DNA of 64,000 nucleotides from an uncultured bacterium. Lineage in GTDB: Bacteria; Bacillota; Clostridia; Oscillospirales; Ruminococcaceae. The stretch covers positions 62,001 to 126,000 of the forward strand of contig CAJMSD010000002.1 of NCBI GenBank assembly GCA_905215965.1. Reading direction: 5' to 3'. This document shows, piece after piece, positions 34,705 through 43,122 of this stretch; within the stretch, counting starts at the first letter, position 1; the number at the start of each line of letters is the position of its first letter. A program made the translations under genes and the position numbers. The notes under the pieces are model-generated. The model saw nothing but the letters and a program-made list of their open reading frames with translations. It was not told where the DNA came from and did not search any database.

Positions 34705-34729
34705 AATTTCACTTCCATTCAAATACGAA

Positions 34730-34751
34730 GGGCTGCCGTTTCAGACAGCCC
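34730..34751 (-). promoter_or_regulatory. Intercistronic hairpin in the amino-acid importer operon
   Basis: GGGCTG and CAGCCC form a stem with a 10-base loop between binding protein and permease genes. Such hairpins often set a higher level of the binding protein; there is no T-run, so it is not a full terminator. Confidence 0.5.
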
Positions 34752-34779
34752 CTAACCGCGCAGACTTTTTCAAGTCGGC

Positions 34780-35568
34780 TTATTTATCTTTTCTTGTAAT
34801 AATGACCTGTGTGGCAGTTGTGTAGGAGTCGGTGAAATTAACGCTTTCAAGTCTGTCCTCGGTAACGGTCATACCTGCAACTCCAACATCAGCCTTACCA
34901 GAATCAACGGCACCGATAATAGAATCAAACTCCATATCCTCGATCTTAAGCTCATAACCAAGCTTATCGCAAACAGCCTTCATCATATCGGCGTCAAATC
35001 CGACAACATTCTGACCCTCAAGGGACTCATACGGCGGGAACTGAGCATTCGTAGCCATTACAAGCGTTCCGTTGGGATATTCCGTTCCATCGGGAGTAGT
35101 ATACGGGTGCTGACCTGCTTCCGCGCCTATCCAGTTGCTCTTGATAGTATCGAGAGTACCGTCCTCTTTAAGCTCGGCAATTGCTCCGTTAATTTTCTCG
35201 GTAAGCTCGTCATTTCCCTTTTTAACGGCGATAGCATATTCTTCAACGGCAAATTCTTCATCGAGTATCTGAAGCTCATCGTTCTTTTCAACGAAAACCT
35301 TAGCCGGCTCGTTATCGATAATAACGGCATCGATCTTTCCCTGCTTCAAAGCCTGAACAGCGTCTGCGCCCTTGTTGAATCTTTCGATAGTGGCATCTTT
35401 AACATCGGAAGCGTAAATATCGCCTGTAGTACCAAGCTGAACTCCGATAGATTTTCCTTCAAGATCGGCAACGCTGTGAACAGTATTTTCCTTAACTTCA
35501 CTTCAGCAGCCTGCCAGAAGCACCAGACACATTACAGCAGATGAAACTGCACTGATAAATTTCTTCAT
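34780..35568 (-). pseudogene. Circularly permuted amino-acid-binding lipoprotein with an in-frame TGA
   Basis: Starting at ATG 35568 (AAAGGTG upstream) the frame reads a lipoprotein signal peptide ending LVLLAGC (Cys21), then TGA as codon 22 (35505-35503), then 240 codons of an SBP_bac_3 protein. Its order is rotated: first lobe 2 (SVADLEGKSIGVQLGTTGD to EYAIAVKKGN and the closing ELKEDGTLDTIKSNWIG), then a linker, and last lobe 1 (NGTLVMATNAQFPPYES to FTDSYTTATQVIITRKDK). Every part of a normal binding protein is present once. Without readthrough the product is a 21-residue peptide. Possible readings: pseudogene, recoding, or a base error. The rest of the operon is intact. Confidence 0.8.
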
Positions 35569-35621
35569 AAAAAACACCTTTCAGTAATTATTTATGCGAT
35601 ATTCCACCGCAAATTTACTAT

Positions 35622-35650
35622 ATTATATCATATATATCGTAAAAATGCAA
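35622..35650 (-). promoter_or_regulatory. Promoter of the amino-acid importer operon (last unit of a repeat)
   Basis: Minus strand TTGCAT (35650-35645), 17-base spacer ending TGA, TATAAT (35627-35622), 54 bases before the ATG. Confidence 0.75.
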
Positions 35651-35814
35651 TATGCGCGCGAGAAATTAACAAAACAAATTTTTATTGCGCGGAACTGCCC
35701 GCGGCGGCTCGCCGCTTATATCATATATATCGTAAAAATGCAATATGCGCGCGAGAAATTAACAAAACAAATTTTTGCTGCGCGGAACTGCCTGCGCAGG
35801 CTTGCCGCTTATGG
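35622..35814 (-). repeat. Tandem 93-bp promoter-hairpin repeat, second array (2 copies)
   Basis: The unit GATATAAGCGGCGAGCC... and its AT-rich part recur with a 93-bp period: -10 boxes at 35627-35622 (TATAAT), 35720-35715 (TATAAG) and 35813-35808 (CATAAG). The hairpin GCGGC-GA-GCCGC follows the middle one; the outer hairpin is degenerate. Same plan as the 3.4 kb array, but with CGCGCGAGAAATTAAC in the middle. Confidence 0.9.
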
Positions 35815-35860
35815 CATATCCGTATTAAACCGCAGGTGTTTTTGAATTTACAGAAAGCTC

Positions 35861-38437
35861 TCACTGCTGTACGTCATCAAAATCCTTTATAAATCTTTTA
35901 AGCAGACGAAGCACTTCGTTAACGTCAACGGGCTTTGAAATATGAGCGTTCATTCCGCAGGACAAGCACTTGCGTATATCCTCCGCAAACGCGTCGGCAG
36001 TCATTGCTATTATCGGGATATCCGAATCGGGACGCTCCGATGAACGTATTGCTTCGGTCGCTTCATAACCTGTCATAACAGGCATTCGCAGATCCATAAG
36101 TATTGCCTTATAGTAGCCCTCCGCAGAATTATTGAACATATCTGCACAGATCTTGCCGTCTTCGGCATGATCCATTACAAGGCCTTCCTGCGCCAGAAGC
36201 TCGTTCACGATCTCCCAGTTAAGCTCGTTATCCTCTGCGACAAGCAATCTTACGCCTGAAAATTCTTTCTCTTTTTCATGCTGCGAAACATTTTTTTGGC
36301 AGCCTGTTTTATCGTACTGCTTCAGCTCATGGAACAGCGAGGATTTAAACAGCGGCTTTGCAATAAATCCGTTTACTCCGGCATTGCGCGCCTCGTCCTC
36401 GATCTCGCTCCAATCGTATGCCGAAATCAGAAGAATCGGAATATCGTCGCCCATTTTGCTGCGTATTCTGCGGGCAGTTTCAATGCCGTCAATACCGGGA
36501 AGCTTCCAGTCCAGAAGAATAATATGATAATCGTCGTGCTTTCTATGACGCTCTTCCACCATAGAGATAGCCGTTTCGCCGTCCAGCGTCCATTCGGGAC
36601 GTATGCCGATCTCCCTTAAAAATACCAGTGTGCTTTCGCACATTTGCCTGTCGTCGTCAACAACGAGCATATTCCAGTCAGGAAGCAGCATTTTCTCTTC
36701 ATCTATAAACGATCTTTCCACATTGATCGCAATATGGAATTCCGTGCCCTTGCCCGGCTCGCTTTCGACCTCTATCGTTCCGTTCATAGCGTCGACGATA
36801 TATTTGGTTATCGCCATTCCCAGACCTGTTCCCTCTGTTCTGTGAACGCGTTTGCTGTCCTCGCGCGCGAATGATTCGAATATTTTATCCTTAAATTCTT
36901 TTGTCATTCCGATTCCGTTGTCAATTACCCTAAGATGCACAAGAACATACTCGTCGCCAAGCTCGGACGGCTCCTGATACAGAATTACCTTAATAGTTCC
37001 TCCGGGAGGAGTAAACTTCATTGCGTTTGATAAAAGATTTATTATTACCTGATTAAGTCTTACGCTGTCGCAGAAAATATTTTCGGTTTCAATGTCATGG
37101 ATATAGATGTCGAAGCTGTGGTGCTTTGCCTCCATCTGAGGACGCATTATATTGGCGACATTGCTGAGGATCTCACGAAGGGAAAAGCTTTCAATATTCA
37201 AATTCATTTTTCCGCTTTCTATTTTCGACATATCAAGTATATCGTTTATAAGTCCCAGAAGATGTTTGCTTGATATGGTTATCTTTTTTAGGCAGCTCTC
37301 GACCTTTTTCTTACTGTTTATATTAGCCGCAGCTATCGCCGTCATTCCAACGATAGCGTTCATAGGCGTTCTTATATCGTGGCTCATGTTGGACAGGAAT
37401 TCTCTCTTCGCCTTATTTGCCTCCATAGCCTCCTGCCGCGCTTCCTCAAGCTTGGCAACCTGTCTTTTCATCATTCTCAGATATATCAGGAAGATGCCTA
37501 TCAGCACCAGAAGAATTGTAAACACGCTGACAAGGAACATCTGCATTCTCTGATTATTCAGCGTATCGATTAGGTCGTTCAGCTCTCCGTAAGGCAGGAC
37601 TGTTACAAGATACCACTCAGAGTACGGAAGATGAACGCAGTAAAGATTTCTTCGCTCTTCGCCTAACTTGAACGCCGTTACATATTTTTCATCTTTGCTT
37701 ATTGCCTCCTGAAACTCGGCAACAAACTCCTCGCCCGTCTTTCCGTTGACACCGGAAAACATTTCTTGTACACGGTCGAAATAATTATCGTGAGTAACCT
37801 GCGCGTTACGTATTATAAAGCTTCCGTCGCGTCTTATGATATTCGAATACGTTAGAGCGTCCTTATCGGGCAGAGTAAGTATGCTGTCTATCTCTTCAAC
37901 GGACATTCCGATCATAAGACCTGCGCTTTCCTTGCCGGCGTTCATGCTGTACGACGCAGGAATTCCAATAGCAACAACCTTATTGCCCGAATTCGTTTCT
38001 GCAATAGCAACCTTTTCGTCTCCTTTATTGAGCGAATTGACAAAAGAAGCGTTATCCGACAATTTAAATTCGTCGCCGTATATCATCTGAACGGTACCGT
38101 CATGGCTTATAAACGCCATAGATTCAAAATCATAGATCCTTCCGTCGGCTTCCATTTCGTCCAGAAGCTCTTCGGGTTCGGACATATTGCTTCCGTCTGC
38201 TTCGGACGGATTATTTTCCGTAATTTTTTTTATGTGATTTATGCGAAGTCTTACATTCGTTTCAAAATGCATGGATATTTCGTCGCTCATATCGGACATA
38301 TAAAGCTCTCCGATATCGCTGATCGTCTGTTCGCCCTTTTGTTTCATGGTTCCGACCAAAAAAGCGGAAACTCCCACGCAAAAAGCCACCAGAAACGCAA
38401 GGCTAACCAAAAGAAAAACGGTCGTCTTTTTTTTCAT
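35861..38437 (-). CDS. Hybrid sensor histidine kinase with two receiver domains
   Basis: 858 residues from ATG 38437 (GGGAGG nine bases upstream). Membrane segment (about 7-27), an exterior Cache-like sensor of about 270 residues, second membrane segment (near 310-330), HisKA with NMSHDIRTPMNAIVGM, HATPase (NLLSNAMKFTPPGG, GTGLGMAITKYIVDAM), then receiver 1 (VVDDDRQ, LLDWKLPGIDG) and receiver 2 (VAEDNELN, LMDLRMPVMTGYEA). It follows an HPt gene and a REC-HD-GYP gene, making a full phosphorelay. The ligand is unknown. Confidence 0.94.
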   Translation of the reverse strand: MKKKTTVFLLVSLAFLVAFCVGVSAFLVGTMKQKGEQTISDIGELYMSDMSDEISMHFETNVRLRINHIKKITENNPSEADGSNMSEPEELLDEMEADGRIYDFESMAFISHDGTVQMIYGDEFKLSDNASFVNSLNKGDEKVAIAETNSGNKVVAIGIPASYSMNAGKESAGLMIGMSVEEIDSILTLPDKDALTYSNIIRRDGSFIIRNAQVTHDNYFDRVQEMFSGVNGKTGEEFVAEFQEAISKDEKYVTAFKLGEERRNLYCVHLPYSEWYLVTVLPYGELNDLIDTLNNQRMQMFLVSVFTILLVLIGIFLIYLRMMKRQVAKLEEARQEAMEANKAKREFLSNMSHDIRTPMNAIVGMTAIAAANINSKKKVESCLKKITISSKHLLGLINDILDMSKIESGKMNLNIESFSLREILSNVANIMRPQMEAKHHSFDIYIHDIETENIFCDSVRLNQVIINLLSNAMKFTPPGGTIKVILYQEPSELGDEYVLVHLRVIDNGIGMTKEFKDKIFESFAREDSKRVHRTEGTGLGMAITKYIVDAMNGTIEVESEPGKGTEFHIAINVERSFIDEEKMLLPDWNMLVVDDDRQMCESTLVFLREIGIRPEWTLDGETAISMVEERHRKHDDYHIILLDWKLPGIDGIETARRIRSKMGDDIPILLISAYDWSEIEDEARNAGVNGFIAKPLFKSSLFHELKQYDKTGCQKNVSQHEKEKEFSGVRLLVAEDNELNWEIVNELLAQEGLVMDHAEDGKICADMFNNSAEGYYKAILMDLRMPVMTGYEATEAIRSSERPDSDIPIIAMTADAFAEDIRKCLSCGMNAHISKPVDVNEVLRLLKRFIKDFDDVQQ

Positions 38438-38598
38438 ATAAAAGTTCCTCCCAAGTAATGTGAGTACAAAGCTTCGCTCTTGCTGTACAAATATTCGTGC
38501 GGCAAGAGCGTCAGAAATTGTCACGGCTGTCATAATACCAGCGCGTCTAAAAACATCTCGATCTGCGGAAAGCTTAATAAAAGCATTTTCAGTACATC

Positions 38599-38958
38599 TC
38601 AGGATGCAGATCTCATAAATTCCTTTATTGCCGAAACTGTTTGAACATAATCTGTTTCGACCTGCGGAAAAAGCAGCAGAGCCTCATCGGTATTTTTATT
38701 TCTTAAAGCCTCGGTTATTGATACGGCGGAACCCAGAAGCTTATCAAAGCTTAAATTCTGACAGATCCCTTTAAGCGTATGCGCAGCGCGGAACGCTTCA
38801 TCGTAATCGGCTTCCTTCATTGATTTTGCGAGATTGGAAAAGCTGTCGTCGTCAAGAAATTTAATAATGAATCTTGCAACAAGCTTCTCTGTCATCATTC
38901 GTGACAATACGCTTTCATAATCTCCCTCAAGAGCGAGATAGCATTCTTTTAAGGTCAT
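38599..38958 (-). CDS. Stand-alone HPt phosphotransfer protein
   Basis: 119 residues. The HPt signature RAAHTLKGICQNLSF holds the phospho-histidine; the four-helix arrangement fits. It probably carries phosphate between the hybrid kinase and the HD-GYP regulator on either side. GGAGGATTTAT precedes the ATG. Confidence 0.9.
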   Translation of the reverse strand: MTLKECYLALEGDYESVLSRMMTEKLVARFIIKFLDDDSFSNLAKSMKEADYDEAFRAAHTLKGICQNLSFDKLLGSAVSITEALRNKNTDEALLLFPQVETDYVQTVSAIKEFMRSAS

Positions 38959-38994
38959 ATAAATCCTCCGGCGAAAACAAATTAAGCTCTATGC

Positions 38995-40524
38995 TCATAA
39001 CTCGTCTTTAAAAAATATTTCTCCGATAGCACCGGTATACTTGGTGTTTGCTCCAATATACCATGTAGATCTGCTGACGATCTTTACTTGGCGAAGCTTA
39101 TTATTGATTTTCAGGCCGCATTCGTACTCGACTATCGGATTTTGCGGCGTAGTATTTCTCAAAGCGTCCGAAAGCTTTTTAACATCCTCCTCAGAGATGA
39201 TCGACAGTATCCTTTCGTTCTTCAAAGGATTCATTATAGTCTCTTCAAGTCCGAGCTTTTCAACTCCGAGAGGAGAAAGCGTCATCATATACGGTTCTAC
39301 GGTATACTCAAACAGAATATTTTTTGCCAGCGACGAATAAAACTGATTTTTTACCTTTTCATGCTCAAGCAGAGATATAATTTCCTCGGAAGCCGAAAGC
39401 TCGTTATTTTGCATTATATCGCTCATAACGCCTTCCATGTTCTTTTTGTCGCCGTGATGCGAAGAATTGGCGTTAAGCTCGACCTTAATGCTTTCGGAAG
39501 CTTCGGTCAGGCATTGTATCAGGATAGGATTAAATGTTCCGCATTCTCCGTTCATTATCATATTCATTGCTTTTTCGTGAGAATATGCATCTTTATAAAC
39601 GCGCTTGCTGGTAAGAGCGTCATACACATCAGCCAGTGCGACTATCTGTGCGGATATCGGGATATCGTCCTCTACAAGTCCGTCGGGATAGCCTTTTCCG
39701 TCATATCTCTCATGATGCCAGCGGCAGATCTCGTAAGCGACCTGCACAAGCGGCTCGTCCTTATACAAAAGAAGCTCGTCGAGCATTTCCGCGCCTGCCA
39801 TGGAATGAGTTTTCATTATCGCGAATTCTTCATTGGTCAGCTTTCCGGGCTTGTTAAGGATTCCGTCAGGAACCGATATTTTTCCTATATCATGAAGGGC
39901 TGACGCTTTGCTTATCAGCGAGATATCCGTCACCGTAAGATTATATTTGTCGGTCGTCTGAACAAGCTGTTTCAGAAGTATATGCGTAAAAAGCTGCACA
40001 TTAAGCACGTGCATACCGCTTTCGCCGTTTCTGAATTCTACGATATGGCTGAGAATGCTTATCATCAGGCTGCTGCTTCTTTCCTTTTCGTAGATCTGGT
40101 TTGCGACCATAACTGCAAGCTTGCGCTGTTTTGCATAAAGCATTATAGTATTTACGGCACGGCGGCGCACGGTAAGAGCATCAAAGGGTCTCCTGATAAA
40201 TTCGGTAACTCCAAGCTCATAGGCGCGTTCTCTTGAAGCCGTAGAATTATCGGCAGATATCATTATTACGGGCACATCGTCTATCCAGTGCTTGCTGTTC
40301 ATTACGGAAAGCACCTCATAGCCGTCCATTACAGGCATCACAACATCAAGGAGCACCAATGAAATGCTAACGCTCTCTCTTTGAAGTATGGCTATAGCCT
40401 TTGCGCCGTTGTCGGCTTCAATAATATCATAATCACCGCCGAGCATTTCCGAAAGGATAGCCCTGTTCATTTCCGAATCATCAACAATAAGCACTTTCGG
40501 TTTACGAGTGTTAAGCTTATTCAT
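38995..40524 (-). CDS. Response regulator with HD-GYP phosphodiesterase domain
   Basis: 509 residues. Receiver domain 9-125 (VDDSEMN, LLDVVMPVMDGYEVL), then HD-GYP about 150-345 with HDIGK and HHERYDGKGYPDGL, the residues that bind metals and c-di-GMP in active enzymes. A C-terminal part of about 150 residues (SPLGVEKLGLEETIMNP onward) looks PAS-like but is not certain. It probably lowers c-di-GMP on phosphorylation. First gene of the phosphorelay cluster; AGAGGGGG precedes the ATG. Confidence 0.92.
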   Translation of the reverse strand: MNKLNTRKPKVLIVDDSEMNRAILSEMLGGDYDIIEADNGAKAIAILQRESVSISLVLLDVVMPVMDGYEVLSVMNSKHWIDDVPVIMISADNSTASRERAYELGVTEFIRRPFDALTVRRRAVNTIMLYAKQRKLAVMVANQIYEKERSSSLMISILSHIVEFRNGESGMHVLNVQLFTHILLKQLVQTTDKYNLTVTDISLISKASALHDIGKISVPDGILNKPGKLTNEEFAIMKTHSMAGAEMLDELLLYKDEPLVQVAYEICRWHHERYDGKGYPDGLVEDDIPISAQIVALADVYDALTSKRVYKDAYSHEKAMNMIMNGECGTFNPILIQCLTEASESIKVELNANSSHHGDKKNMEGVMSDIMQNNELSASEEIISLLEHEKVKNQFYSSLAKNILFEYTVEPYMMTLSPLGVEKLGLEETIMNPLKNERILSIISEEDVKKLSDALRNTTPQNPIVEYECGLKINNKLRQVKIVSRSTWYIGANTKYTGAIGEIFFKDEL

Positions 40525-40788
40525 ATAAATCCCCCTCTAAATAAAAACTATAACTATTTATATATAAACACGCGTTTCTGAAAAAATGCACAAAATATTA
40601 TCAAATATCGTTATAATTATATCATATAATACCAGAATAGTCAATATCTTCTTTAAAAAACGCAGTGCAATTCTGCACAAAGATTATGTGAAAGATTGTG
40701 CATATTTTCCACAGACAGTTCCCTGCGGCACGGAGTTTTTATGCAAAAGCAAAGCGGAAAGCCAAAACTCTCCGCCTGAAACCGAATA
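40525..40788. other. Intergenic region between phosphorelay and LRR genes
   Basis: 264 bases. Holds the SD of the HD-GYP gene, AT-rich promoter-like DNA, a repeated TGTGCA motif (TTCTGCACAA and GATTGTGCATA) and a GCGGA/TCCGC hairpin downstream of the LRR gene that may end its transcript. No gene seen. Confidence 0.4.
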
Positions 40789-41901
40789 TTATTTACTTGC
40801 GAGGAACCGCTTTAATGTATCCGTTCCGCCGGTCGCAGTATAGGCGTAATAAGCAAGGATACCCGAAGCATCGCTTGAATCGAACACGCCGTCTGCATTT
40901 ACATCGGCAACTATTTTCTGAACTTTGGTAAACGTCGGAGCTCCTCCTGTTGCAATGAGCGCGTACTCGCGGAGAACAAGGGAAGCGTCGCTGGAGTTTA
41001 TTGCTCCGTCATCGTCAACATCGCCGAACATACCGATCGCGACGAAATTTAATTTCTCTTCTTCGGCGTACAGCTGCACATAAGAGCCTTCACGACTATA
41101 CAGTGTACCGGTGAAGCCGTAGAATGCTCCGCCGCCGATATCTGTAACGCTTTCGGGAATTATTACAGTATTCAATCCCTCGCACAAATAAAATACGCTG
41201 TTGCCGATGCTTGTAACGCTTTCGGGAATTATTACGGAAGTCAGACCGCTGCAGTATTCGAACGCGCAGGCATCAATACTTTCAACGCCGTAGGGAATAG
41301 TTACAGAAGCCAGAGCCGTACAGCCGATGAATGCAGCCATACCTATATTTATAACACTATCGGGAATAACCACAAACTTTATTCCAATACAAAACTGAAA
41401 CGCATACTCGCCAATACTTGTAACGCTGTCAGGAATAATTACCGAGGTCAGGCTGCTGCAAGAGCAGAATGCATTCTCTCCGATGCTTATAACGCTGTCG
41501 GGAATGGTATACTCTGAATCTTTTTTCCCGCGCGGATATGCGCAGACCGCAGTTTTATCTTTGTTGAACAATACTCCGTCAACGCTTGTATAGTATGTAT
41601 TATTTTCATCGACAAAAATGTCAGTCAAGGCTTCGCAGCTGCCGAACGTATAACAACCTATACTTGTAACGGACACTCCGTCTATTTCAGCAGGTATTTC
41701 AACAGATTTTGCCGATTCGTCACAGCCTGAGATCTCTATGTAATCACCGTAATTTCTATAGGTGAGATCACCGTAAGTTCCCTCGGTGTACTCGGAAGAA
41801 GCATATACTTTCATTGATCTATGCTCCGCAGAATCAAACACAGCCGTACCTGCACCAAAAACAATGCTTACGGCAAGAATTGCAGCTAAAAACTTTTTCA
41901 T
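40789..41901 (-). CDS. Secreted BspA-type leucine-rich-repeat protein with dockerin
   Basis: 370 residues. Signal peptide MKKFLAAILAVSIVFGAGT, an N-terminal module (YTEGTYGDLTYRNYGDYIEISGCDE), about seven BspA/LRR_5 repeats with the period (x)SVTIPDSVTSIGEYAFxxC, and a C-terminal dockerin (about 292-370) with DVDDDGAINSSDASLVLREY and DVNADGVFDSSDASGILAYY. It should bind a cohesin outside the cell; the LRR part may mediate adhesion or protein binding. Very like the next gene upstream (paralogues). GGAGG precedes the ATG. Confidence 0.92.
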   Translation of the reverse strand: MKKFLAAILAVSIVFGAGTAVFDSAEHRSMKVYASSEYTEGTYGDLTYRNYGDYIEISGCDESAKSVEIPAEIDGVSVTSIGCYTFGSCEALTDIFVDENNTYYTSVDGVLFNKDKTAVCAYPRGKKDSEYTIPDSVISIGENAFCSCSSLTSVIIPDSVTSIGEYAFQFCIGIKFVVIPDSVINIGMAAFIGCTALASVTIPYGVESIDACAFEYCSGLTSVIIPESVTSIGNSVFYLCEGLNTVIIPESVTDIGGGAFYGFTGTLYSREGSYVQLYAEEEKLNFVAIGMFGDVDDDGAINSSDASLVLREYALIATGGAPTFTKVQKIVADVNADGVFDSSDASGILAYYAYTATGGTDTLKRFLASK

Positions 41902-41937
41902 GATAAGACCTCCATATATTTATTAAATAGATTCGCT

Positions 41938-43005
41938 TTATTTTTTCATAAAATTATTGATATTTTCCGTTCCGCCCGTAGATGTATATGCATAGTAAGC
42001 AAGAATTACCGAAGCGTCGCTTGAATCAACTGCGCCGTCAAAGTTTACGTCGGCGGATATTTTCTGAGATTCGCTGAACGTGGGAGCTTCTCCTGTAGCA
42101 ATAAGAGCGTACTCGCGGAGAACGAGGGAAGCGTCGCTGGAGTTTATCGCTCCGTCGCCGTCAACGTCGCCGAGCGTTAATATTGAAAATTTATATCCCT
42201 TTTTTTCGGCGAATTCCTGAGCTGTTGAACCTGCAAAGCCGTATATCGTTCCTTTAAAGGCTTCAAACGCAGAGTTTCCGATATTTGCAACGCTTTCGGG
42301 AACGATAACATAAGCCATGTTCTCACAGCCCCAAAACACGCCGTTATCAATGCTTACAACACTGTCGGGAATAATTACCGAGGTCAGTCCCAAGCACTTG
42401 AAGAACGCTCCCTCGCCTAAACTTGTAATGCTTTCAGGAATATTTATTGAAGTAAGACTGCTGCATTCGCTAAACGTAAATCTGTCTATGCTTGTAATAC
42501 TTTTGGGAATATTCACAGATTTCAGACTCAAACAGCGGCAGAACGCATTATTGCCGATGCTTACAACACTGTCGGGGATATTCACGGAAGTAAGGCTTGT
42601 GCAGCCTAAAAACGCTCCGTTTCCAATACTCACAACACCATCGGGAATATGTACCGAAGTCAGCTCAATGCAGTTGTAAAACGCGTATTTATCAATTCTT
42701 TCAATACTGTCGGGGATAGTTACCGATGTCAGGCTTTTACAGTTCCAGAACGAAGAATCGCCGATAACCGTTACAGGCACTCCGTCTAACTCGGAAGGTA
42801 TAACGACTTCTTCGGCTAAAATGCTGCAATAGGAGATCTCTATATAGTCTCCGTAATTTTTATATTTAAGGAATTCGTAAGTTCCCTCGGTATACTCGGA
42901 AGAAGCGCAGGCTTGCATTGATTTATGATCTGCGGAATCGGGCACGATCGTACCTGCGCCGAAAACTATGTTTACGGCAAGAATCGCAGCTAAAAGCTTT
43001 TTCAT
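41938..43005 (-). CDS. Secreted BspA-type leucine-rich-repeat protein with dockerin (paralogue)
   Basis: 355 residues with the same plan as its neighbour: signal peptide (MKKLLAAILAVNIVFGAGT), the YTEGTYEFLKYKNYGDYIEIS module, eight to nine LRR_5 repeats, and a dockerin whose repeats (NSSDASLVLREYALIATG, DSSDASVILAYYAYTSTGG) match the other two almost exactly. The start has GGAGG nine bases upstream. A 36-base gap follows before the previous paralogue, so the pair may share a message or arise by tandem duplication. Confidence 0.92.
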   Translation of the reverse strand: MKKLLAAILAVNIVFGAGTIVPDSADHKSMQACASSEYTEGTYEFLKYKNYGDYIEISYCSILAEEVVIPSELDGVPVTVIGDSSFWNCKSLTSVTIPDSIERIDKYAFYNCIELTSVHIPDGVVSIGNGAFLGCTSLTSVNIPDSVVSIGNNAFCRCLSLKSVNIPKSITSIDRFTFSECSSLTSINIPESITSLGEGAFFKCLGLTSVIIPDSVVSIDNGVFWGCENMAYVIVPESVANIGNSAFEAFKGTIYGFAGSTAQEFAEKKGYKFSILTLGDVDGDGAINSSDASLVLREYALIATGEAPTFSESQKISADVNFDGAVDSSDASVILAYYAYTSTGGTENINNFMKK

Positions 43006-43069
43006 GATAAGACCTCCAAATCGACTTATTAATTATACACTATATTTGCCGAAATTGCAAATTTTTGCA

Positions 43070-43106
43070 TTTAAAATAAAAACGGAGAGCCGTAAGCTCT
43101 CCGTTT
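43070..43106 (-). terminator. Terminator of the large LRR gene
   Basis: On the minus strand AAACGGAGAGC pairs with GCTCTCCGTTT around a short loop, followed by TTATTTTAA. Confidence 0.8.
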
Positions 43107-43122
43107 GACATCAGATAATAAA

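Noticed and set aside
35503..35505. Selenocysteine codon in the binding protein
   Set aside because: No SECIS-like hairpin with the usual loop was seen just downstream, and Sec next to a lipobox Cys has no known role.
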